64,000 bases of DNA from an uncultured Clostridia bacterium (lineage in GTDB: Bacteria > Bacillota > Clostridia > TANB77 > CAG-508), in NCBI GenBank assembly GCA_947629555.1, contig CANRED010000003.1, forward strand, positions 1 to 64,000, in the 5' to 3' direction. Both the position numbers and the translations under genes were made by a program. The notes beneath the pieces were generated by a model. That model was not told where the DNA came from. It ran no database searches and worked only from the letters and a program-made list of their open reading frames with translations. Below, one piece after another: positions 51,083 to 62,228 of the stretch; the stretch's first letter is position 1; every line of letters starts with the position of its first letter.

Positions 51083-52180
51083 TTGGTAATTGATATTGCA
51101 TATTGGACAAGGGTGTTAAAAAGAATAATAATAGCAGTAGTCAGTATTATTGCAGTTTATTTAGCATTTAAACTAGCTATATTTTATATCCCATTTCTAA
51201 TAGCTTTCATTATATCTTTAATAGTTGAACCCATAATAAGAAGCGTTGTAAAAAAAACAAAATTAACAAGAAAAACTAGTGCTATTATTGTTTTATTATT
51301 TGTATTTACAGTTTTAATAGGATTAATTATTTGGGGAATTGCAAGTGTTATTTCAGAAGCATCAAATTTACTACAAGGCTTAAATGGATATATAGAAAAG
51401 GGATATCAGCAAATACAATGGTTTATAGATAATATGGATTTTGAAAAAATAAAGATTCCAGAACAAGTATATGGCATTGTACAAAATTCTTTAGGGGATG
51501 TTGTTTCTACAATATCTAATTGGGTAAGGGGAACATTAACATCATTATTAAATGGATTAACTCAATTACCTATAATAGGAATATATATAATAATAACATT
51601 GCTTGCTACATATTTTATATGTACAGATAAATTATATATATTAGATCAAATGGAACATCATTTACCAAAACTATGGATAAAAAAATTAAAAATACATTTA
51701 AAAGAACTAACAGTAACATTAGGAGGATACTTAAAAGCTGAAGTAATATTAATAATAATATCTTTTATAGAGGTATTAGTTGGATTATATATATTTAAAT
51801 TTATAGGATTTAATATACAATATCCATTATTAGCAGCATTGGGAATAGGATTTGTAGATGCCTTACCAATATTAGGATCAGGTACAGTAATGGTACCATG
51901 GGCGATAATATCAGCAATAAATGGAGACATACGATTAGCAATAGCATTGCTTATTTTGTATACAATAGTGTTAGTGGTAAGACAATTATTAGAACCAAGA
52001 ATTGTAAGTGGACAAATAGGAATACACCCTATATTCACATTAATTGCAATGTATACAGGATTTAAATTTGCGGGTGTAATAGGATTACTATTTGGACCAA
52101 TAATATTAATAATTTTAAAAAATATTTTTGGTACATTAATAGACAAAGGAGTAGTAAAAACAATATTAGATAGAGGATGA
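51083..52180 (+). CDS. AI-2E family / YtvI-like sporulation membrane protein
   Basis: multi-TM, GFVDALPILGSGTVMVPWAI, QLLEPRIVSGQIGIHPIFTLIAMYTGFK. Confidence 0.82.
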   Translation: MVIDIAYWTRVLKRIIIAVVSIIAVYLAFKLAIFYIPFLIAFIISLIVEPIIRSVVKKTKLTRKTSAIIVLLFVFTVLIGLIIWGIASVISEASNLLQGLNGYIEKGYQQIQWFIDNMDFEKIKIPEQVYGIVQNSLGDVVSTISNWVRGTLTSLLNGLTQLPIIGIYIIITLLATYFICTDKLYILDQMEHHLPKLWIKKLKIHLKELTVTLGGYLKAEVILIIISFIEVLVGLYIFKFIGFNIQYPLLAALGIGFVDALPILGSGTVMVPWAIISAINGDIRLAIALLILYTIVLVVRQLLEPRIVSGQIGIHPIFTLIAMYTGFKFAGVIGLLFGPIILIILKNIFGTLIDKGVVKTILDRG

Positions 52181-52216
52181 AAAATGGGTAGCATTACGCT
52201 ACCCATTTTGTGTTGG

Positions 52217-52528
52217 TTAATTGTCCGGCACGAATAAATAAACCACCGAATCACGCTTGGCATTACGCTTTACTACAAGCAAAGCTTCTTTGTTTGACCG
52301 AAATTCAGACAAACTCTCAAGCTCTTTGCCATCTTGAACAATTATGGATTTTTTTTCTTTCCATGCGGTTGATACCTCCCAAAAATCAACAAAGAGAACC
52401 TCTTTGCTAATGTGGATGTTCAAGCAACAGCGACGACCGTTTTGGCGAAGCCAAAACCGATTTAGATAATTCATGCGTTTGCTTCTCGAATCATCTAATG
52501 CCTTAATAACTTTTGCAATTTGACTCAA
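52217..52528 (-). CDS. Hypothetical Arg-rich protein, foreign-looking codon usage
   Basis: MSQIAKVIKALDDSRSKRMNYLNRFWLRQNGRRCCLNIHISKEVLFVDFWEVST...; TTG start, RBS ggggg; consensus promoter upstream. Confidence 0.6.
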   Translation of the reverse strand: MSQIAKVIKALDDSRSKRMNYLNRFWLRQNGRRCCLNIHISKEVLFVDFWEVSTAWKEKKSIIVQDGKELESLSEFRSNKEALLVVKRNAKRDSVVYLFVPDN

Positions 52529-52560
52529 AAAAAGCACCCCCAAATAAATTTAATAAAACA

Positions 52561-52590
52561 ATTATATAGCATTTGACGAAAAATGTCAAA
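52561..52590 (-). promoter_or_regulatory. Consensus sigma-A promoter overlapping a palindrome
   Basis: minus strand TTGACA-17 nt-TATAAT; palindrome atttgac gaaaaat gtcaaat. Confidence 0.75.
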
Positions 52591-52667
52591 TTAAAGTAAT
52601 TACATAAAATTATAAATTAAAAAACGAGAATAAATTTTAAAAAAATGGAAAAATTACCAAAATATAG

Positions 52668-52696
52668 TTGACATATACGGAATAGCGTTGTATAAT
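52668..52696 (+). promoter_or_regulatory. Consensus sigma-A promoter of S10 operon
   Basis: TTGACA (52668-52673), 17-nt spacer, TATAAT (52691-52696). Confidence 0.85.
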
Positions 52697-52703
52697 AGTA
52701 TAG

Positions 52704-52957
52704 CGTTTAGATTTGCGATGAAGCGAAATGTGGCTACATCCGTAAGGGTGGAGGGAACTTTCGTGGAGTATGTCTTGGCTTAGACCAGGCGGATAAGTTT
52801 TAGTAAAAGCACTTATCCCTAAGTACAAAAGAATTGTAACTTAGGTTTTAATATGGTTATAAAAGAAACACCAGGGTGCGTTAAAACTTTTGCCAGTCGA
52901 GAGGCGAAATTTATTAATATTTCGCTGTACATCTTAATTTTAAGGAGGGAAACAAAA
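52704..52957 (+). promoter_or_regulatory. Long structured 5' leader of the S10 operon
   Basis: ~250-nt untranslated region, GC-richer than surroundings, between consensus promoter and rpsJ. Confidence 0.5.
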
Positions 52958-53287
52958 ATGGCAAAATCAAACAATTTAGTTGGAAGTGAAAAAATTAGAA
53001 TAAGACTAAAAGCTTATGACAATGTTGTTTTAGATCAGTCTGCTGAAAAGATAGTAGATACTGCTAAAAGAACAGGTGCAAAAGTATCTGGACCTATACC
53101 ATTACCAACACAAAAAGAAGTTGTAACAGTAATTCGTTCTCCACACATGCACAAAGATTCAAGAGAGCAATTTGAAATGAGAACACATAAAAGAGTTATT
53201 GATATACTTTATCCAACACAAACAACAGTTGATAGTCTAATGAAATTAGATTTACCAGCAGGTGTTGACATCGAAATTAAATTATAA
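52958..53287 (+). CDS. rpsJ: 30S ribosomal protein S10
   Basis: [40 protein letters not shown]. Confidence 0.97.
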   Translation: MAKSNNLVGSEKIRIRLKAYDNVVLDQSAEKIVDTAKRTGAKVSGPIPLPTQKEVVTVIRSPHMHKDSREQFEMRTHKRVIDILYPTQTTVDSLMKLDLPAGVDIEIKL

Positions 53288-53415
53288 TTACTAAAACAAC
53301 GATGTTTTGATTTATCAAACATCACAAAAATTTTTTCAATATACAGTTATTGTATATTAAAAACAACAAAACCAAGCTGATATTAATCAGCCAATAGTTA
53401 GGAGGAAATTAAAAA

Positions 53416-54048
53416 ATGAAAAAAGCAATTTTAGGAAGAAAAATTGGAATGACACAAATATTTGACGAAAAAGGAAAAGTTATTCCAGTAACAGTTATCG
53501 AAGCAGGTCCTTGTACAGTTGCTCAAGTTAAAACTGTAGATGCAGATGGATACACAGCTATACAATTAGGATTTGCAGATGTAAAGACAAGTAAATTAAC
53601 AAAACCAGAAGCAGGACATTTTGCAAAAGCAAAATTATCTCCAAAGAAACATTTAAGAGAATTTAGATTATCAGAAATTTCTTATAATGTAGGAGACGAA
53701 ATAAAAGCTGATGTATTTACTGCTGGAGAAATGGTTGATATTCAAGGAAAAACAAAAGGTAAAGGATTCCAAGGCGTTATCAAGCGTCATGGTCAACATA
53801 GAGGACCTATGGGACATGGTTCTATGTATCACAGAAGACCAGGTTCAATGGGACCAACATCAACTCCAGGTAGAGTATTTAAAGGTAAAAAACTTCCAGG
53901 ACATATGGGAGCACAAACAGTTACAATACAAAACCTAGAAGTTGTAAAAGTAGATTTAGACAAAAATGTAATATTAGTTAAAGGTAGTGTACCAGGAGCA
54001 AAAGGTGCAATACTAAAAATAAAAGATGCAGTAAAAGCAACAAAGTAA
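53416..54048 (+). CDS. rplC: 50S ribosomal protein L3
   Basis: [20 protein letters not shown]. Confidence 0.97.
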   Translation: MKKAILGRKIGMTQIFDEKGKVIPVTVIEAGPCTVAQVKTVDADGYTAIQLGFADVKTSKLTKPEAGHFAKAKLSPKKHLREFRLSEISYNVGDEIKADVFTAGEMVDIQGKTKGKGFQGVIKRHGQHRGPMGHGSMYHRRPGSMGPTSTPGRVFKGKKLPGHMGAQTVTIQNLEVVKVDLDKNVILVKGSVPGAKGAILKIKDAVKATK

Positions 54049-54067
54049 GAGAAAGGAGGAAAGAAAA

Positions 54068-54691
54068 ATGCCTAAAATAGATGTTTATAATATAGAAGGA
54101 AAGAAAGTTAGTGATGTAGAATTAAATGAGAATGTATTTGGTATAGAACCAAATGAAGCAGTAGTACATAGTGTACTAGTTAACTACATGGCTAATCAAA
54201 GACAAGGAACACAAAGCACAAAAACAAGGTCAGAAGTATCTGGTGGTGGTAAAAAACCATGGAAACAAAAAGGAACAGGTAGAGCAAGACAAGGTAGTAT
54301 AAGAGCTACACAATGGATTAAAGGTGGTATAGCTTTAGGACCAAAACCAAGAAGCTATAAATACACAGTAAATAAAAAAGAAAGAAGATTAGCAATTAAA
54401 TCTATGTTAAGTTCAAAAGTAATTGAAAACGAAATAATAGTTTTAGATGCAATACCTTTCAAAGAAATAAAAACAAAGAATATGGCAAATGTATTAAATA
54501 ATTTAAAAGTTGAAGGAAAAACATTAATAGTTTTACCAGAAAAAAATGAGAATGTACAAAAATCAGCAAGAAATATTGAAGGGGTAAAAACAAGTTTAGT
54601 AAACACAATGAATGCTTACGATTTATTAAAATACAAAAAACTTATAGTAACTCTTGATGCTGTTAAGAAAATTGAGGAGGTGTACGCATAA
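54068..54691 (+). CDS. rplD: 50S ribosomal protein L4
   Basis: [35 protein letters not shown]. Confidence 0.97.
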   Translation: MPKIDVYNIEGKKVSDVELNENVFGIEPNEAVVHSVLVNYMANQRQGTQSTKTRSEVSGGGKKPWKQKGTGRARQGSIRATQWIKGGIALGPKPRSYKYTVNKKERRLAIKSMLSSKVIENEIIVLDAIPFKEIKTKNMANVLNNLKVEGKTLIVLPEKNENVQKSARNIEGVKTSLVNTMNAYDLLKYKKLIVTLDAVKKIEEVYA

Positions 54692-55038
54692 TGAAACCAG
54701 AAGAAATAATTATAAGACCTATAGTTACTGAAAAAAGTAACAATGAATTACAAAATGGAAAGTATACCTTTGAAGTAGCAAATAAAGCTACAAAAATACA
54801 AATTGCAGATGCTGTTGAAGCTTTATTTAGTGTTAAAGTTTTAAAAGTAAATACAATTTCAGTTAAGGGAAAAGAAAAAAGAGTTGGTGTACATGTTGGA
54901 AAAACATCTGACTGGAAAAAGGCTATAGTAACTATAGATACAAACCCAACAGAAAAAACATACTTAACAAAAGGTGGAAAAGAAGTTAAAGTTGCTAAAA
55001 AATATAAAGATTCAATAGAAGAATTTATGGGAGCATAA
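54691..55038 (+). CDS. rplW: 50S ribosomal protein L23
   Basis: [30 protein letters not shown]. Confidence 0.96.
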   Translation: MKPEEIIIRPIVTEKSNNELQNGKYTFEVANKATKIQIADAVEALFSVKVLKVNTISVKGKEKRVGVHVGKTSDWKKAIVTIDTNPTEKTYLTKGGKEVKVAKKYKDSIEEFMGA

Positions 55039-55250
55039 TTTAGCAAATATTATCTGGAATAAACCAGGAAAACAAAAAAATATCTGTTATGCGGGCAGGA
55101 AAAAATCCGTAAATATAAAATAAAACGATTCAAAAAAGTGAGTAATGCTAGGCATTTTTAAAATAAAATTTTGAAATAGTACGAGAAAAATTTTATAAAA
55201 AATAACGGCGCAGTACAAAGTTTTTTAAACGTTTGAGAAGGAGAAGAAAA

Positions 55251-56078
55251 ATGGGAATAAAACATTACAATCCAATAACTCCATCAACAAGAAACATGAC
55301 AGTTTCTACATTTGAAGAAATTACAAAGAAAACTCCTGAAAAATCTTTACTTGCAACAAAGAAAAAGAATGCAGGAAGAAACTCTTATGGTAGAATAACT
55401 GTTAGACATCAAGGTGGAGGAAATAGACAAAAATACAGAATAATAGATTTTAAACGTAAAAAAGATGATATGACAGCAACTGTTATAGGAATCGAGTATG
55501 ATCCAAACAGAACTGCAAATATAGCTTTAATTCAATATGAAGATGGAGAAAAAGCATATATATTAGCTCCAATAGGATTAAAAGATGGAGATAAAGTAGT
55601 ATCTGGAATGAATGCAGATATTAGACCAGGAAATTGTATGCCAATTGAAAACATACCAGTTGGTACTATGATTCATAATATAGAATTAAATCCAGGTCAA
55701 GGTGGAAAATTAGTTAGAGCAGCTGGTCAAGAAGCTCAATTAATGGCTAAAGAAGGTGCTTATGCACACGTAAGACTTCCATCTGGCGAAATGAGATTAA
55801 TTTTATCAAGATGTAGAGCAACAATAGGAACAATAGGAAATGCAGATCAAGAAAACGTTAAATTAGGTAAAGCTGGAAGAACAAGACATCATGGTATAAG
55901 ACCAACGGTTAGAGGTTCTGTTATGAACCCAGTAGATCACCCTCATGGTGGTGGTGAAGGTAGAGCACCAGTTGGTCACGCAGGACCAATGACACCTTGG
56001 GGCAAACCAGCACTTGGATACAAGACAAGAAAGAAAAACAAACAATCAAACAAATTTATAGTAAAGAGAAGAAAATAA
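55251..56078 (+). CDS. rplB: 50S ribosomal protein L2
   Basis: [25 protein letters not shown]...[17 protein letters not shown]. Confidence 0.97.
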   Translation: MGIKHYNPITPSTRNMTVSTFEEITKKTPEKSLLATKKKNAGRNSYGRITVRHQGGGNRQKYRIIDFKRKKDDMTATVIGIEYDPNRTANIALIQYEDGEKAYILAPIGLKDGDKVVSGMNADIRPGNCMPIENIPVGTMIHNIELNPGQGGKLVRAAGQEAQLMAKEGAYAHVRLPSGEMRLILSRCRATIGTIGNADQENVKLGKAGRTRHHGIRPTVRGSVMNPVDHPHGGGEGRAPVGHAGPMTPWGKPALGYKTRKKNKQSNKFIVKRRK

Positions 56079-56094
56079 AAAAGGAGGAAATCAA

Positions 56095-56373
56095 ATGTCA
56101 AGATCATTAAAAAAGAAACCATTTATAGCAGAAAGCTTACTAAAAAAAGTAGAAGCTATGAATGAAACTGGAAATAAAGAAGTTATAAAAACATGGTCAA
56201 GAGCATCAACAATATATCCACAAATGATAGGACATACAATAGCTGTTCATGACGGAAGAAAACATGTTCCTATCTATATTTCAGAAGAAATGATTGGACA
56301 TAAATTAGGCGAATTTGCTCCAACAAGAACTTTTAAAGGTCATGCTGGAGAAAAAACAACAACAAATAAATAG
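56095..56373 (+). CDS. rpsS: 30S ribosomal protein S19
   Basis: [19 protein letters not shown]. Confidence 0.97.
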   Translation: MSRSLKKKPFIAESLLKKVEAMNETGNKEVIKTWSRASTIYPQMIGHTIAVHDGRKHVPIYISEEMIGHKLGEFAPTRTFKGHAGEKTTTNK

Positions 56374-56408
56374 AGATATAACATTTAACCATAAAGGAGG
56401 TAAAGTAA

Positions 56409-56762
56409 ATGCCAGAAGAAACAGTTTTAGAAGCTAGAGCTGAATTAAAATATGCAAGAATTGCTCCAAGAAAAGTTAAAATTGTTGCAGATTTAATTAG
56501 AGGAAAAAATGTTGACGAAGCTTTAGCAATTGTTAAATTCACACCAAAAGCATCATCTGAAATAGTTGAAAAATTATTAAAATCAGCTATTGCAAATGCT
56601 GAAAATAATAATGGTATGGATAGATCAAAATTAGTTATAAGTGAAATTTATGCAAACCAAGGACCAACATTAAAAAGAATTAGACCAGCAGCAAAAGGTT
56701 CTGCTGTTAGAATAAGAAAAAGAACAAGTCATATAACAATAGTTTTAAGAGAAAGTAATTAG
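56409..56762 (+). CDS. rplV: 50S ribosomal protein L22
   Basis: [26 protein letters not shown]. Confidence 0.97.
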   Translation: MPEETVLEARAELKYARIAPRKVKIVADLIRGKNVDEALAIVKFTPKASSEIVEKLLKSAIANAENNNGMDRSKLVISEIYANQGPTLKRIRPAAKGSAVRIRKRTSHITIVLRESN

Positions 56763-56784
56763 TTAGAAAGGAGGATTTTAATCA

Positions 56785-57447
56785 ATGGGACAAAAAATGC
56801 ATCCACATGGATTAAGAGTAGGTGTTATCAAAGATTGGAGTTCAAAATGGTATGCAGATTCTAAAAACTTTGGTGATTACCTTGTAGAAGACCAAAAAAT
56901 TCGTAAATATGTAAAACAAAAATTATTTGTTAGCGGAATTTCAAAAATAGAAATTGAAAGAACAGCTAAATTTGTTAAAGTAAATGTATATACTGCAAAA
57001 CCTGGATTAGTAATAGGTAAAGGTGGAAATCTTGCAGAAGTACTAAAAAATGATTTAAGTAAAATGATAGGAAAAGAAGTAAATTTAAATATAGTTGAGG
57101 TAAAAAATATAGACACAGATGCACAATTAGTTGCAGAAAATATAGCTAATCAACTAGAAAGAAGAATTTCTTTTAGACGTGCAATGAAACAATGCATGCA
57201 AAAAACAATGAAGGCAGGAGCTTTAGGTATAAAAACAGCAGTATCAGGAAGACTTGGTGGTGCTGATATGGCAAGAACAGAATTCTATAAAGAAGGTACA
57301 ATACCACTTCAAACAATTAGAGCAGATATAGATTATGGATTTGCTGAAGCAGATACAACTTATGGAAAAATAGGTGTAAAAGTTTGGATATACAAAGGTG
57401 AGGTTCTTCCAACTAAAAAAGCAAAAGTGGAAGGAGGAGAAGAATAA
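56785..57447 (+). CDS. rpsC: 30S ribosomal protein S3
   Basis: [24 protein letters not shown]. Confidence 0.97.
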   Translation: MGQKMHPHGLRVGVIKDWSSKWYADSKNFGDYLVEDQKIRKYVKQKLFVSGISKIEIERTAKFVKVNVYTAKPGLVIGKGGNLAEVLKNDLSKMIGKEVNLNIVEVKNIDTDAQLVAENIANQLERRISFRRAMKQCMQKTMKAGALGIKTAVSGRLGGADMARTEFYKEGTIPLQTIRADIDYGFAEADTTYGKIGVKVWIYKGEVLPTKKAKVEGGEE

Positions 57448-57890
57448 TGCCAGTAATGCCAAAAAGAACAAAATATAGAAAAATGCAAAAAGGTAGAAAT
57501 AGAGGTAAAGCAACAAGAGGTAATGTTGTAAACGAAGGAGAATATGGAATACAAGCATTAGAAGCTGGACTTATTACAGCAAATCAAATAGAAGCAGCAC
57601 GTATTGCGATGACACGTTCAATAAAAAGAGGTGGAAAAGTTTGGATTAAAATATTCCCAAATAAACCTATTTCTAAGAAACCAGCAGAAACTCGTATGGG
57701 TAAAGGAAAAGGTGCTACAGAGTATTGGGTAGCAGTTGTAAAACCTGGTAGAGTATTATTTGAAATAGCAGGTGTTAGCGAAGATGTTGCAAGAGAAGCT
57801 TTAAGATTAGCAGCTCATAAGTTACCTATAAAAACTAAGTTTCTAGCAAGAGAAAATAGTCAAGGTGGTGATAGCAATGAAGATGAATAA
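57447..57890 (+). CDS. rplP: 50S ribosomal protein L16
   Basis: [23 protein letters not shown]. Confidence 0.97.
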   Translation: MPVMPKRTKYRKMQKGRNRGKATRGNVVNEGEYGIQALEAGLITANQIEAARIAMTRSIKRGGKVWIKIFPNKPISKKPAETRMGKGKGATEYWVAVVKPGRVLFEIAGVSEDVAREALRLAAHKLPIKTKFLARENSQGGDSNEDE

Positions 57891-58074
57891 AATTAAGGAA
57901 ATGTCTTCAGAAGAGCTAGTAAAGGAATTACAAGAATTAAAACAAGAATTATTTAAATTGAGATTTAGCTTAGCTACAAACGGTTTAGATAATCCAATGA
58001 AAATTCCTCAAGTTAAGAAGGATATAGCAAGAATAAATACAGAAATAAGACAAAGAGAATTAGCAAATAAATAA
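57877..58074 (+). CDS. rpmC: 50S ribosomal protein L29
   Basis: [28 protein letters not shown]. Confidence 0.96.
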   Translation: MKMNKIKEMSSEELVKELQELKQELFKLRFSLATNGLDNPMKIPQVKKDIARINTEIRQRELANK

Positions 58075-58099
58075 TGAATATTAGAAAGGAGAAAATCCG

Positions 58100-58363
58100 A
58101 TGGAAGAAAGAAATCTTCGTAAAGTTATGATTGGTACAGTAAAATCTAACAAAATGGACAAAACAGTAGTTGTATCAGTTGCAACAAACGTAAAACATCC
58201 AATGTATAGCAAGATTGTTAAAAGAACATATAATTTAAAAGCTCATGATGAAGAAAATCAATGCCAAATTGGAGATAAAGTAAAAGTTATGGAAACAAGA
58301 CCTCTATCAAAAGATAAAAGATGGAGAGTTGTTGAAATAGTAGAAAAAGCAGTAATAAAGTAA
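58100..58363 (+). CDS. rpsQ: 30S ribosomal protein S17
   Basis: [32 protein letters not shown]. Confidence 0.96.
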   Translation: MEERNLRKVMIGTVKSNKMDKTVVVSVATNVKHPMYSKIVKRTYNLKAHDEENQCQIGDKVKVMETRPLSKDKRWRVVEIVEKAVIK

Positions 58364-58391
58364 GAATATTAAAGAAGGAGGAACTATAACG

Positions 58392-58760
58392 ATGGTACAA
58401 CAACAAACAAAACTAAAAGTAGCTGACAACACTGGCGCCAAAGAAATCATGTGTATCAGATGTTTAGGTGGATCACACAGAAAGTTTGCAAACATTGGTG
58501 ATATAATAATTGCTTCTGTTAAAGATGCTACACCAGGAGGAGTTGTAAAAAAAGGTGATGTAGTAAAAGCAGTTGTAGTAAGAACAAAAAAAGGTGCAAG
58601 AAGACCAGATGGTTCTTATGTAAAATTTGATGAAAATGCAGCAGTAATTATACGTGATGATGGAACTCCAAGAGGAACACGTATATTTGGACCAGTTGCA
58701 AGAGAATTGAGAGATAAAGATTATATGAAGATTTTGTCTTTAGCTCCAGAAGTACTATAA
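58392..58760 (+). CDS. rplN: 50S ribosomal protein L14
   Basis: [27 protein letters not shown]. Confidence 0.97.
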   Translation: MVQQQTKLKVADNTGAKEIMCIRCLGGSHRKFANIGDIIIASVKDATPGGVVKKGDVVKAVVVRTKKGARRPDGSYVKFDENAAVIIRDDGTPRGTRIFGPVARELRDKDYMKILSLAPEVL

Positions 58761-58881
58761 AAACAAATGAAAAGCGGCGTCTTGCGTTGTCAAGCGTCAG
58801 CAAAAATCTTTCAATATACAAAAAGTATAATTTCAAGATTTTTGCTTAGCTTTCCTAGCAATACTTGCTTTTGATTTGTTT
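58761..58881. repeat. Long imperfect hairpin between rplN and rplX
   Basis: aaacaaatgaaaagc/gcttttgatttgttt outer and gcaaaaatctt..aagatttttgc inner pairing, mismatched middle. Confidence 0.75.
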
Positions 58882-58976
58882 TTTTATTAAAAATATATCT
58901 ACATTGTAGAGAATAAAAAGACAATATATAACAAAGTTAAAATATAAACTTCAAAATAAAAAGAGGTGAAAAATTA

Positions 58977-59285
58977 ATGAAGATAAAAAAAGGAGATACA
59001 GTACAAGTTTTATCTGGAAACGATAAAGGTAAAAAAGGAGAAGTTTTAGAAGTTATACCAAAAACTGAAAAAATTATAGTAAAAGGTGTAAATATAAGAA
59101 AAAAACATGTTAAACCTAGAAAACAAGGTGAAGAAGGTGGAATAATACCAGTTGAGTGTGCTATACATAGTGCAAAAGTTAATGTGGTATGCCCAAAATG
59201 TAACAAGCCTGCAAGAATAGGTTATGAAATGGATAAAGATAAAAAAGTTCGTATTTGTAGAAGATGCGGAACAAAGTTAAAATAG
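58977..59285 (+). CDS. rplX: 50S ribosomal protein L24
   Basis: MKIKKGDTVQVLSGNDKGKKGEVLEV. Confidence 0.97.
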   Translation: MKIKKGDTVQVLSGNDKGKKGEVLEVIPKTEKIIVKGVNIRKKHVKPRKQGEEGGIIPVECAIHSAKVNVVCPKCNKPARIGYEMDKDKKVRICRRCGTKLK

Positions 59286-59318
59286 TATAAAATTAAGAAA
59301 GGAGGATAATAAATTAAT

Positions 59319-59858
59319 ATGGAAAAATTAAGAGAACAATATGAAAAAGAAGTTATACCAGCTTTAATGAAAAAATTTGAATATAAATCTATTATGCAAG
59401 TTCCAAAACTTGAAAAAATAGTTATAAATATAGGTTTAGGAGATACTAGAGATAATCCTAAATCATTAGAAAATGCAGTAGCAGATTTAACACAAATAAC
59501 AGGACAAAAGCCAATGATAACAAAGGCAAAAAAATCAATAGCTGCATTCAAATTAAGAGAAGGTGCAAATACTGGATGTAAAGTTACATTAAGAAAAGAT
59601 AAAATGTATGATTTCGCGTACAAATTATTTAATGTAGCATTACCAAGAGTAAGAGATTTTAGAGGAGTTTCAGCAAATTCTTTTGATGGTAGAGGAAACT
59701 ACTCAATGGGTATAAAAGAACAATTAATATTCCCAGAAATCGAGTACGATAAAATAGATAAATTAAGAGGTATGGATATAATATTTGTAACAACAGCTAA
59801 AACAGACGAAGAAGCAAAAGAATTACTTACATTATTAGGAATGCCTTTTAGAGTATAA
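59319..59858 (+). CDS. rplE: 50S ribosomal protein L5
   Basis: [17 protein letters not shown]. Confidence 0.97.
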   Translation: MEKLREQYEKEVIPALMKKFEYKSIMQVPKLEKIVINIGLGDTRDNPKSLENAVADLTQITGQKPMITKAKKSIAAFKLREGANTGCKVTLRKDKMYDFAYKLFNVALPRVRDFRGVSANSFDGRGNYSMGIKEQLIFPEIEYDKIDKLRGMDIIFVTTAKTDEEAKELLTLLGMPFRV

Positions 59859-59905
59859 AAATTGTCATGCTTCATAAAAAATGAAGAAGGAGGTAATTAA
59901 AACAA

Positions 59906-60091
59906 ATGGCAAAAAAAGCAATGATTTTAAAACAACAAAAACAACAAAAATATAAAACAAGAGAATATAACAGATGTAAAATTTGTGGAAGACCACATGC
60001 ATATATAAGAAAATTTGGAATTTGCCGTATATGCTTTAGAGAATTAGCACATAAAGGAGAAATTCCAGGTGTTAAAAAATCAAGTTGGTAA
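59906..60091 (+). CDS. rpsN: 30S ribosomal protein S14 type Z (zinc-binding)
   Basis: [39 protein letters not shown]. Confidence 0.96.
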   Translation: MAKKAMILKQQKQQKYKTREYNRCKICGRPHAYIRKFGICRICFRELAHKGEIPGVKKSSW

Positions 60092-60150
60092 AATAATTTT
60101 TAAAAAATTATTTTACCAACTTGTAGGGAACGACGCCCTCGTCGTTCCGC
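60082..60150. repeat. 20-bp perfect palindrome including rpsN 3' end, followed by TGTAGGG-type palindromic repeat
   Basis: aagttggtaaaataattttt a aaaaattattttaccaactt; then tgtagggaacgacgccctcgtcgttccgc. Confidence 0.85.
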
Positions 60151-60193
60151 TATACAGACAAACACAAAATACAAAGAAGGAGGTAAATAATAG

Positions 60194-60592
60194 ATGAACA
60201 CAACTGATCCAATAGCAGATATGTTAACAAGAATAAGAAATGCAAATAGCCAAAAATTTAAAACTGTAGATGTTCCTGCATCTAACATGAAAACAGCTAT
60301 AGCACAAATATTATTCGATGAAGGATATATTAAATCTTATGAGATAATAAATAATGACAATCAAGGTACAATAAGAATAACTTTAAAATATGATGAAAAA
60401 GGTAAAAAAGTAATTGCTGGATTAAAGAGAATCAGTAAGCCAGGATTAAGAATATATGCAGCAAAAGACGAATTACCAAAAGTATTAAATGGTTTAGGAA
60501 TAGCTTTAATTTCAACATCAAAAGGAATAATGACAGATAAAAAAGCAAGACAAGAAGGTATAGGTGGAGAAGTTTTAGCTTATATATGGTAA
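60194..60592 (+). CDS. rpsH: 30S ribosomal protein S8
   Basis: [26 protein letters not shown]. Confidence 0.97.
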   Translation: MNTTDPIADMLTRIRNANSQKFKTVDVPASNMKTAIAQILFDEGYIKSYEIINNDNQGTIRITLKYDEKGKKVIAGLKRISKPGLRIYAAKDELPKVLNGLGIALISTSKGIMTDKKARQEGIGGEVLAYIW

Positions 60593-60632
60593 TTTAAACA
60601 AGGAAATAAAATATCAAAAAGGAGGAAACAAA

Positions 60633-61172
60633 ATGTCAAGAATAGGAAATAAACCTATTGAAGTACCTAATGGAGTTGAAGTTAAGGTAGACGGTCATAA
60701 AATTACAGTAAAAGGACCAAAAGGAACATTAGAAAAAGAAATACATAAAGATATGATGGTTACTGTAGAAAACAATCAAGTAATTGTAAAAAGACCAGAT
60801 GATGAACCAGCTAGCAAAAGTTTACACGGCTTAACAAGAACTTTAATAAATAATATGATTCACGGTACTTCACAAGAATTCACAAGAGAATTAGAAGTAA
60901 ATGGTGTTGGTTACAGAGTTGCAAAACAAGGAACAAAATTAGTTCTTACATTAGGATATTCACATCCTGTAGAAGTAGAAGCTCCAGCTGGAATTTCATT
61001 TGATGTACCAAATCCAAACCAAATTATAGTAAGAGGTATTGATAAAGAATTAGTTGGTCAAACAGCAGCTGTAATAAGAACAAAAAGACCACCTGAAGTA
61101 TATAGAGGTAAAGGTATTAAATATGCTGAAGAGGTTATTAGACGTAAGGAAGGTAAGGCTGGTAAGAAGTAA
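60633..61172 (+). CDS. rplF: 50S ribosomal protein L6
   Basis: [17 protein letters not shown]. Confidence 0.97.
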   Translation: MSRIGNKPIEVPNGVEVKVDGHKITVKGPKGTLEKEIHKDMMVTVENNQVIVKRPDDEPASKSLHGLTRTLINNMIHGTSQEFTRELEVNGVGYRVAKQGTKLVLTLGYSHPVEVEAPAGISFDVPNPNQIIVRGIDKELVGQTAAVIRTKRPPEVYRGKGIKYAEEVIRRKEGKAGKK

Positions 61173-61178
61173 TACCGA

Positions 61179-61301
61179 GAAACGAATGATAAACTTCGTC
61201 TAACTTCGTTAACCTCGTTTAAATTGTCCTCAATGTACCATAAGTACATTTCCGGGAATTTAAACTCGGTTGCCTAGTTATACTCGTTTCTAATTCGTTT
61301 C
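61179..61301. repeat. Long imperfect hairpin between rplF and rplR
   Basis: gaaacgaat/attcgtttc outer, ctcgtttaaatt/aatttaaactcgg middle, aatgtac cataa gtacatt apical. Confidence 0.75.
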
Positions 61302-61353
61302 ATGAGCGTATTGATAAATAATAATTTTGTTAGAATATGGGGTGAGAAATAAA

Positions 61354-61713
61354 ATGATAACAAAGACAGATAGAAAAATGGAAAGAACAAGAAGACATAT
61401 AAGAGTTCGTAGAAAAATAAGCGGAACAGCAGAATGCCCAAGATTATGTGTATATAGAAGTAACACAAATTTATATGTTCAAGTTATAGACGATGTTGCT
61501 GGAAACACATTAGTAAGTGCTTCAACATTAGATAAAGAGATAAAGACAAAGAAATCAAATAAAGAAGCAGCAAAAGAATTAGGAGCATTAATTGCTAAAA
61601 AAGCATTAGATAAAAATATAAAAACAGTAGTTTATGATAGAGGCGGATATATCTATCATGGTGTTGTTAAAGAATTAGCAGAAGCTGCAAGAGCAGCAGG
61701 ATTAGAATTCTAA
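61354..61713 (+). CDS. rplR: 50S ribosomal protein L18
   Basis: [35 protein letters not shown]. Confidence 0.97.
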   Translation: MITKTDRKMERTRRHIRVRRKISGTAECPRLCVYRSNTNLYVQVIDDVAGNTLVSASTLDKEIKTKKSNKEAAKELGALIAKKALDKNIKTVVYDRGGYIYHGVVKELAEAARAAGLEF

Positions 61714-61739
61714 TTAAAAAGGAGGGAAACTAATAAACA

Positions 61740-62228
61740 ATGGAAGAAAATACAGTTGAATTAAAAGAAAAAGTAGTTGCTATAAATAGAGTTGCTAAAG
61801 TTGTTAAAGGTGGTAGAAATTTTAGATTTAGTGCTTTAGTTGTAGTTGGTGATGAACAAGGACATATTGGCGTTGGTAATGGTAAAGCAGCAGAAGTTCC
61901 AGATGCTATCAAAAAAGCTATTCAAGAAGCAAAGAAAAACTTAATAGCAGTGCCAATCGTTGGAACAACAATACCACACGAATATGTAGGACAATTTGGT
62001 TCTGCAAGCGTTCTTTTAAAACCAGGTCAAGAAGGTTCTGGACTTATAGCAGGAGGAAGCGTTCGTCCTGTACTAGAACTTGCTGGATATAAAGACATAA
62101 AAACAAAGGTTATAGGAACAAACAACCCAAGAAATGTTGTATATGCTACAATAGAAGCTTTAAAAAGTATGAATACAGTAGAGGAAGTTGCTAGAAAAAG
62201 AGGAAAAAAAGTAGAAGAAATATTATAA
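61740..62228 (+). CDS. rpsE: 30S ribosomal protein S5
   Basis: [29 protein letters not shown]. Confidence 0.97.
   Translation: MEENTVELKEKVVAINRVAKVVKGGRNFRFSALVVVGDEQGHIGVGNGKAAEVPDAIKKAIQEAKKNLIAVPIVGTTIPHEYVGQFGSASVLLKPGQEGSGLIAGGSVRPVLELAGYKDIKTKVIGTNNPRNVVYATIEALKSMNTVEEVARKRGKKVEEIL

Noticed and set aside
52853-52957. N-terminal extension of the rpsJ ORF ([18 protein letters not shown]...)
   Set aside because: The RBS aaggaggg and conserved S10 start place initiation at 52958; the upstream part is leader RNA.
53711-53938. 75-aa ORF overlapping rplC
   Set aside because: Out-of-frame overlap inside a conserved ribosomal gene, with no independent support.
61179-61301. Integron attC-like site
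   Set aside because: One half resembles an attC core (gtctaac) but the complementary core does not match GTTRRRY properly, and there is no cassette or integrase context.
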